A DNA stretch of 7,334 nucleotides from JBDNFP01 sp041689775 (lineage in GTDB: Bacteria; Bacteroidota; Bacteroidia; Cytophagales; Spirosomataceae): the NCBI GenBank assembly GCA_041689775.1, contig JBDNFP010000450.1:1-7334 (forward strand). The letters are read 5' to 3'. This document shows, in pieces, positions 1-4,413 of the stretch. The position numbers were made by a program, and so were the translations under genes. Within the stretch, counting starts at the first letter, position 1. Each line of letters starts with the position of its first letter. The notes under the pieces are model-generated. The model worked only from the letters and a program-made list of their open reading frames with translations, searched no databases and was not told the DNA's origin.

Positions 1-3000
1 ACGATATCGCCGACTATTACACCATCAATCCATCGTACGGGGATATCGAACAACTACAAGCCTTTCTGGACAAGGCACACAACCGTAATCTCAAAGTTAT
101 TATTGAGTTGGTGATTAACCACACGTCCGATCAGCACCCGTGGTTTCAGCGGGCCCGCAAGACCCCCAAAGGATCGCCCGAACGAGATTTTTACGTCTGG
201 ACCGACGACTCAACCCAATACAAAGACGTTCGGATTATTTTCCAGGATTTCGAAACTTCCAACTGGACCTGGGATCCCGTGGCCCAGCAATACTATTGGC
301 ACCGCTTTTTCCACCACCAACCCGACCTCAACTACGACAGTATGTTGGTGCAGGAAGAAATTTTTAAGGTACTGGAGTTCTGGTGTAACGTGGGCGTGGA
401 TGGATTCCGGCTCGACGCCGTGCCCTACCTATTCGAACGCGAAGGAACCAACGGAGAAAACCTACCCGAAACCCATGAGTTCCTGAAAAAAATCAGGAAG
501 CACGTAGATGAGAAGTTTCCCGGCACGGTGCTGCTGGCCGAAGCTAATATGTGGTCCGAAGACTCGGCTGCCTACTTCGGCGACGGTGACGAATGCCACA
601 TGAACTACCACTTCCCGGTGATGCCCCGGATGTTCATGGCCCTCCAAATGGAAGACCGCTACCCAATCACCGACATTTTCGAGCAGACACCCGATATTCC
701 GCCGACTTCTCAATGGGCTATGTTTTTGCGAAACCACGACGAGCTGACGCTCGAAATGGTAACCGACGAGGAACGCGATTATATGTACAAGGCCTACGCC
801 AAGGATCCCAAGGCGCGTATTAACCTCGGAATACGGCACCGGCTGGCCCCGCTCATGGACAATAACCGCCGGAAGATTGAGCTCATGAATTGCCTTCTGT
901 TTTCGCTCAACGGCACACCTGTGATTTACTATGGCGATGAGATCGGAATGGGAGATAACTTCTACCTAGGCGATCGCGACGGCGTATGGACCCCCATGCA
1001 GTGGTCACCCGACCGCAACGCTGGTTTTTCGGAAACTAATCCGCAGCGCTTGTACTTACCCGTGGTTCTGGACCCCGAATACCACTACGAGTCCGTCAAT
1101 GTAGAAACGCAGCGACGCAATACATCGTCACTGCTTTGGTTTATGAAACGGATGATTACCATGCGGAAGAAGTACAAGGCATTCAGTCGCGGCGATATGG
1201 AGTTTGTATCGGTCAGTAATCCCAAAATTCTGGCGTTTACCCGTACCTACGAGGACGAAACCATTCTAGTAGTAGTCAATCTTTCACGCTACACCCAACC
1301 TGCCGAGCTTGACTTATCCGAATTTAAGGGGTACTTACCTGTCGACGTATTCAGTAAGAATCGCTTCCCGGTTATTCAGGAAGATGCACCTTATTTCTTC
1401 ACGCTAGGCTCTCACGGGTACCAATGGTTTGCCTTGGAAAAAGCGCACCCTGAGGTAGACACCGAGCAACCCCGTCCGGCCTTTACGCTCAGTAGCTGGG
1501 ACAACCTTCTGCAAAAGAACTCTATCAAGACGCTCGAAAATAAGATTTTACCAAGCTACCTCCACTCCGTAAGTTGGTTTATTGGAAAAGAACGGACGGT
1601 AATCAGCGTAGAAATTATTGAAAAAGCTGGGCTAAATCTGGGTAGAAGTAAGGCCTATTTACTCCTACTGGAAGTACAGTACGAAAGTGGCCTACCCGAA
1701 ACTTACCAGCTACCCGTTGCTTTTGTTAAGGAAGATATATCTCGGAAAATTGCCGAGAATTATCCCCCCGCTATCATTGCCAACTTGAAAGTAGACGGTG
1801 AAGATGGGCTCTTTGTGGATGCCTACTATACCGTTGATATGCACCGGATGCTGGTAGATAATCTGGCGAAAAGCACTAACCTGAAATGGCGCGGAGGAGC
1901 CCTTAGCTTCTCGTCCCAAAACACCGACAACCTGCCCGCACCCGACGAAATAAAAACCAAAATGTACGCCAATGGGCACGAGACGTTCATCACCTATGAT
2001 ACCAGCTATGAACTGAAACTATACCGCCGCGTTGAGAAAACGATACATCCTGATGCGGAAATCACACGGATGCTTAGTACCCGGGCTCACTTTGAGCAGA
2101 TGCTTGCCTACGCCGGCAGTATCGACTGGAGAGTTGGTCAGGATTCGGTGGTACTAGGATTATTACAAAAAACGGTGCAGAGCCACGGAGAAGGTTGGAG
2201 GTACATGAACGAACGCCTGAGTAATTATTTCGAGCGTATACTAACGCTGGATCCTGAGCAGCGGTCGGCCTACCCAATTCAGGGAGATATCTTTGATCCG
2301 ATGGCCTACGAAGCTATTCCTGACGACTACAAAGATTTATTGGGTGGCCCCATCATCGAAGCTATCCGCCTGATGGGTGTTCGTACCGGAGAGATGCATA
2401 AAGCCCTTGCAGACGGGGAATCCTCCGATTTTACGCCCGAAGGATTTTCGTTGCACTACCAGCGTTCGCTTTACTCAGGTTTGCAGTCACTGGTACGTGA
2501 AACCTACCAGAATCAGGCCCAAAATCTCAAAGAACTACCCGACGAAGTGCGGGAAGAAGCCCTGGAGATTTTATCCCGTAAAAGCGACGTATTGACGTTG
2601 TTGAAGCGGATTTATCAGAAAAAACTAGACGTGGTTAAAACCCGTATCCACGGTGATTATAACCACGAAAAAGTATTGTTTACCGGAAAAGACCTGGCTA
2701 TCTGCAACTTTGGGGGTGATCCTACCCGTAGTTTCAGCGAGAGAAGGCTCAAACGCTCGCCCCTACGCGACGTAGCCAGTATGATTAATTCTTTCAACTA
2801 CGCTGCCTACACCGGTTTGTTGCTCAATAATCAGATCCGGAAAGAGGACATACCAAAGCTTACTCCTTTTGCGCAGATGTGGATTCAGTACGTATCGGGG
2901 CTTTTCATGAAGTCGTATCTTGAAACGGTAAAGGGCAGTGCCTTTATTCCCGAAGACAAGCAGGACCTGAGTATCCTGTTACAAACCTTCCTGCTTGAAA

Positions 3001-3110
3001 AAGCTATTTTTGATCTGAATCACGAGCTAAACGAACGCCCCGACTGGGTAATGGTGCCCATCAGGATTATCAAATCTATACTAACCGAGACTACGGCGGA
3101 GGTGGTGTAG
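1..3110 (+). CDS. treS: Trehalose synthase fused to maltokinase-like domain (TreS-Mak), 5' partial
   Basis: Maltose/trehalose interconverting enzyme (GH13_16) with a C-terminal maltokinase-type domain; in the GlgE pathway such fusions turn trehalose into maltose and then maltose 1-phosphate in the cytoplasm. The frame is open from base 3 (bases 1-2 end a split codon) to TAG at 3108-3110, giving 1035 residues. The N-terminus is outside the window, since the visible protein begins at DIADYY, usually about 60-80 residues into the family. All GH13 motifs are visible: ELVINHTSDQHPWF; GVDGFRLDAVPYL with the nucleophile Asp at 414-416; LLAEANMW with the acid/base Glu at 540-542; FLRNHDEL with the third Asp at 738-740. 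Then come YYGDEIGMGDN, a C-terminal beta domain to about 1480, and the kinase-like part. Full length would be about 1100, normal for the fusion. Oddities: Trp in place of the usual Arg before TPMQW (987-989) and degenerate kinase motifs (see separate entry). Family identity is certain; kinase activity is doubtful. Confidence 0.95.
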   Translation, partial: DIADYYTINPSYGDIEQLQAFLDKAHNRNLKVIIELVINHTSDQHPWFQRARKTPKGSPERDFYVWTDDSTQYKDVRIIFQDFETSNWTWDPVAQQYYWHRFFHHQPDLNYDSMLVQEEIFKVLEFWCNVGVDGFRLDAVPYLFEREGTNGENLPETHEFLKKIRKHVDEKFPGTVLLAEANMWSEDSAAYFGDGDECHMNYHFPVMPRMFMALQMEDRYPITDIFEQTPDIPPTSQWAMFLRNHDELTLEMVTDEERDYMYKAYAKDPKARINLGIRHRLAPLMDNNRRKIELMNCLLFSLNGTPVIYYGDEIGMGDNFYLGDRDGVWTPMQWSPDRNAGFSETNPQRLYLPVVLDPEYHYESVNVETQRRNTSSLLWFMKRMITMRKKYKAFSRGDMEFVSVSNPKILAFTRTYEDETILVVVNLSRYTQPAELDLSEFKGYLPVDVFSKNRFPVIQEDAPYFFTLGSHGYQWFALEKAHPEVDTEQPRPAFTLSSWDNLLQKNSIKTLENKILPSYLHSVSWFIGKERTVISVEIIEKAGLNLGRSKAYLLLLEVQYESGLPETYQLPVAFVKEDISRKIAENYPPAIIANLKVDGEDGLFVDAYYTVDMHRMLVDNLAKSTNLKWRGGALSFSSQNTDNLPAPDEIKTKMYANGHETFITYDTSYELKLYRRVEKTIHPDAEITRMLSTRAHFEQMLAYAGSIDWRVGQDSVVLGLLQKTVQSHGEGWRYMNERLSNYFERILTLDPEQRSAYPIQGDIFDPMAYEAIPDDYKDLLGGPIIEAIRLMGVRTGEMHKALADGESSDFTPEGFSLHYQRSLYSGLQSLVRETYQNQAQNLKELPDEVREEALEILSRKSDVLTLLKRIYQKKLDVVKTRIHGDYNHEKVLFTGKDLAICNFGGDPTRSFSERRLKRSPLRDVASMINSFNYAAYTGLLLNNQIRKEDIPKLTPFAQMWIQYVSGLFMKSYLETVKGSAFIPEDKQDLSILLQTFLLEKAIFDLNHELNERPDWVMVPIRIIKSILTETTAEVV
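1491..3107 (+). other. Maltokinase-like C-terminal domain of TreS, probable pseudokinase
   Basis: About 540 residues matching the Mak/Pep2 domain found at the C-terminus of bacterial TreS fusions. The cap subdomain starts at the signature LPSYL...SWFIGKER (from about 1548). The N-lobe beta-strand lysine is kept in ELKLYRR (Lys at 2016-2018). The helical tail keeps SERRLKRSPLRDVA (2727-2768) and NERPDWVMVPIR (3021-3056). Against this conserved frame the catalytic elements have changed. The catalytic loop is HGDYNHEKVL (2649-2678) where HGDYHLGQVL is typical: the general-base Asp is present, but the metal-ligand Gln is Lys (2670-2672) and the second His is Asn (2661-2663). The DFEGEP-type motif is NFGGDP (2706-2723), so its metal-binding Asp is Asn. 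The EQSNTS-type loop before the lysine strand is also lost. The motifs are read directly; the family consensus is recalled, not aligned. There is no stop or frameshift, so the domain is probably retained for structure or regulation. A kinase with altered chemistry is the alternative. Confidence 0.75.
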
Positions 3111-3187
3111 CACTAGCACGGCTTATAAATTACCCATCACCTCTTTACCCTACAACCTTTCTCCTCTTCCCTTCCTCCTTTTTAACC
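3111..3187. other. Convergent intergenic gap with pyrimidine-rich tract
   Basis: This 77-base gap separates the 3' ends of the trehalose synthase gene and the efflux adaptor gene. It has an uninterrupted 28-base run of C and T on the + strand (3156-3183), ending in five T. I found no stem of useful length on either strand, so I do not call an intrinsic terminator, although transcription from both sides must end here or be tolerated. A very similar C/T word recurs at the domain junction of the pump gene (5633-5656). Confidence 0.7.
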
Positions 3188-4354
3188 CTACTCTACCGCT
3201 GGTTCGCTGCGCTTGGCCAATTCCGAGTCGATCAGATAGGCTCCTTTTACTACCAGCTTTAAACCATTGAGCGGCACAGACGTCATTACTTCGGTATTAC
3301 CGGCGTCTGACGTTCCGCCGATTTCTACGGGTATCCTTCTGAAAGTTCGGTCGCCTTCCTGCACGTACACAAACCCAGTTGCCCCTTTACGTACCAAGGC
3401 ATCAACCGGTACCGTTTGAGCTTTACGATCACCCGTACGGATGTAGGCGCTCACGTAAGCACCTGGTAGTAGCTGCCCTTCCAATTTTTCGTCACGAACA
3501 TGGGCGTGTACATTCATGGTTCGGGAATCTCCTTCGAGCATTCGTCCTACCAAGTACACCGAAGCCTCAATGGGAGTACCGTTATTCTGAACAATTTTAA
3601 CACTCTGCCCCTCTTTGATAAAAGGAGCATCTTGCTCAAAAACCGTCAGTTCTACGTGCATGTGCGTCTTATCAATGACTTCTAACAGTACCTCTCCCGC
3701 AGCTGTTTCTTTACCTAGGTTAATGTTTGCTATGGTGATATATCCATTGACGGGGGCGGTAATCCGCGCCGCTGAACTGATTCCATTTTTTAGTAATGAC
3801 TCCGCTGAAAGACCCAATATCCGGAGTTTTGCTTCCAGTGACTGCACTAATGCCTTCGTGGAAGTAAAGTTTGCCTGGGCCTGTTCGAAGTTCTTACGAG
3901 CGCCTACGTTTTCGTTACTGAGAGTGCGCTGGCGTTCCAGCTCTTTTTCCGAAAACCCCAGTTGACTTGTATTCTGCAGATAGTCCTGCTGTAATTGAAT
4001 AAATTCGAAACTTTCTAGGGTAGCCAGCAGCTCCCCTTTGCGTACGCGCTGCCCCGGCAGGGCTTTTACATACTTGATTTTCCCGCTGATGGGCAAGCTC
4101 ACCGTGGCGCGGTTTTCGGGAGGAAGATCAACCCGCCCGTTGGCCTTTACTTCACTACTAACGGTTTCGCTCAATACGCTACCGAGCTCAACCCCAACGG
4201 CCTTGTACTGGGCGTCCGAAAAAGCAATCTCGTTGACGGAAGCGCTATCAGCCGTTGTTTCGGTAGTAGCTACTTCCTTAGTTTGACAAGAAAAAAGTAT
4301 CGCAGCCATAAAAAAGCCGGCGAAAGAGGAATATACTATATGGGGAGTACTCAT
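3188..4354 (-). CDS. RND efflux periplasmic adaptor (membrane-fusion) lipoprotein, CusB/CzcB family
   Basis: Adaptor linking an inner-membrane RND pump to an outer-membrane channel for metal export. With the ATG at 4354 it has 388 residues. A hydrophobic signal ends in the lipobox ILFSC, making Cys23 the likely lipidated residue and anchoring the protein by its N-terminus. The order of parts is typical: first lipoyl half (about 91-115, SGKIKYVKALPGQRVRKGELL), alpha-hairpin (about 117-177, heptad-like and rich in Q, L and E), second lipoyl half (about 198-227, ITAPVNGYI...VLLEVID), beta-barrel (about 232-307) and membrane-proximal domain (to about 377, ending VVKGAYLIDSELAKRSE). There is no His-rich tail and no Met cluster after the lipid Cys, so the sequence does not show the metal. 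A GTG at 4393 in the same frame would add 13 residues, including Lys residues that improve the signal's n-region. I prefer the ATG because it is a standard start preceded by AT-rich sequence, but the choice is open. It lies 20-59 bases after the pump gene stop, so they are surely co-transcribed. Confidence 0.92.
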   Translation of the reverse strand: MSTPHIVYSSFAGFFMAAILFSCQTKEVATTETTADSASVNEIAFSDAQYKAVGVELGSVLSETVSSEVKANGRVDLPPENRATVSLPISGKIKYVKALPGQRVRKGELLATLESFEFIQLQQDYLQNTSQLGFSEKELERQRTLSNENVGARKNFEQAQANFTSTKALVQSLEAKLRILGLSAESLLKNGISSAARITAPVNGYITIANINLGKETAAGEVLLEVIDKTHMHVELTVFEQDAPFIKEGQSVKIVQNNGTPIEASVYLVGRMLEGDSRTMNVHAHVRDEKLEGQLLPGAYVSAYIRTGDRKAQTVPVDALVRKGATGFVYVQEGDRTFRRIPVEIGGTSDAGNTEVMTSVPLNGLKLVVKGAYLIDSELAKRSEPAVE

Positions 4355-4413
4355 GCTATAATTCGTTTTAGGATAATGTTTTTTGTGTACCACAAGAAGT
4401 AAAAGGCTGGGAA

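Noticed and set aside
108..110. TTG at 108 as the start of the trehalose synthase gene
   Set aside because: The frame is open upstream to the window edge, and the codons before it encode conserved TreS sequence (DIADYY, INPSYGDIE), so the real start is outside the window.
462..839. 125-codon open frame on the - strand inside the trehalose synthase gene
   Set aside because: It lies antisense to the strongly conserved catalytic domain and its translation resembles no protein I know. The same applies to the other open frames opposite or inside the three real genes.
3111..3187. Bidirectional intrinsic terminator between the convergent genes
   Set aside because: There is a short T run near 3179-3183 but no G+C-rich inverted repeat in front of it on either strand. 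The TAGCAC/TAGCAC near 3108-3119 is a direct, not inverted, repeat.
4355..4413. Separate promoter between the pump and adaptor genes
   Set aside because: The gap is 20 to 59 bases depending on the adaptor start, and I see no convincing Bacteroidota -33/-7 promoter pair; joint transcription is simpler.
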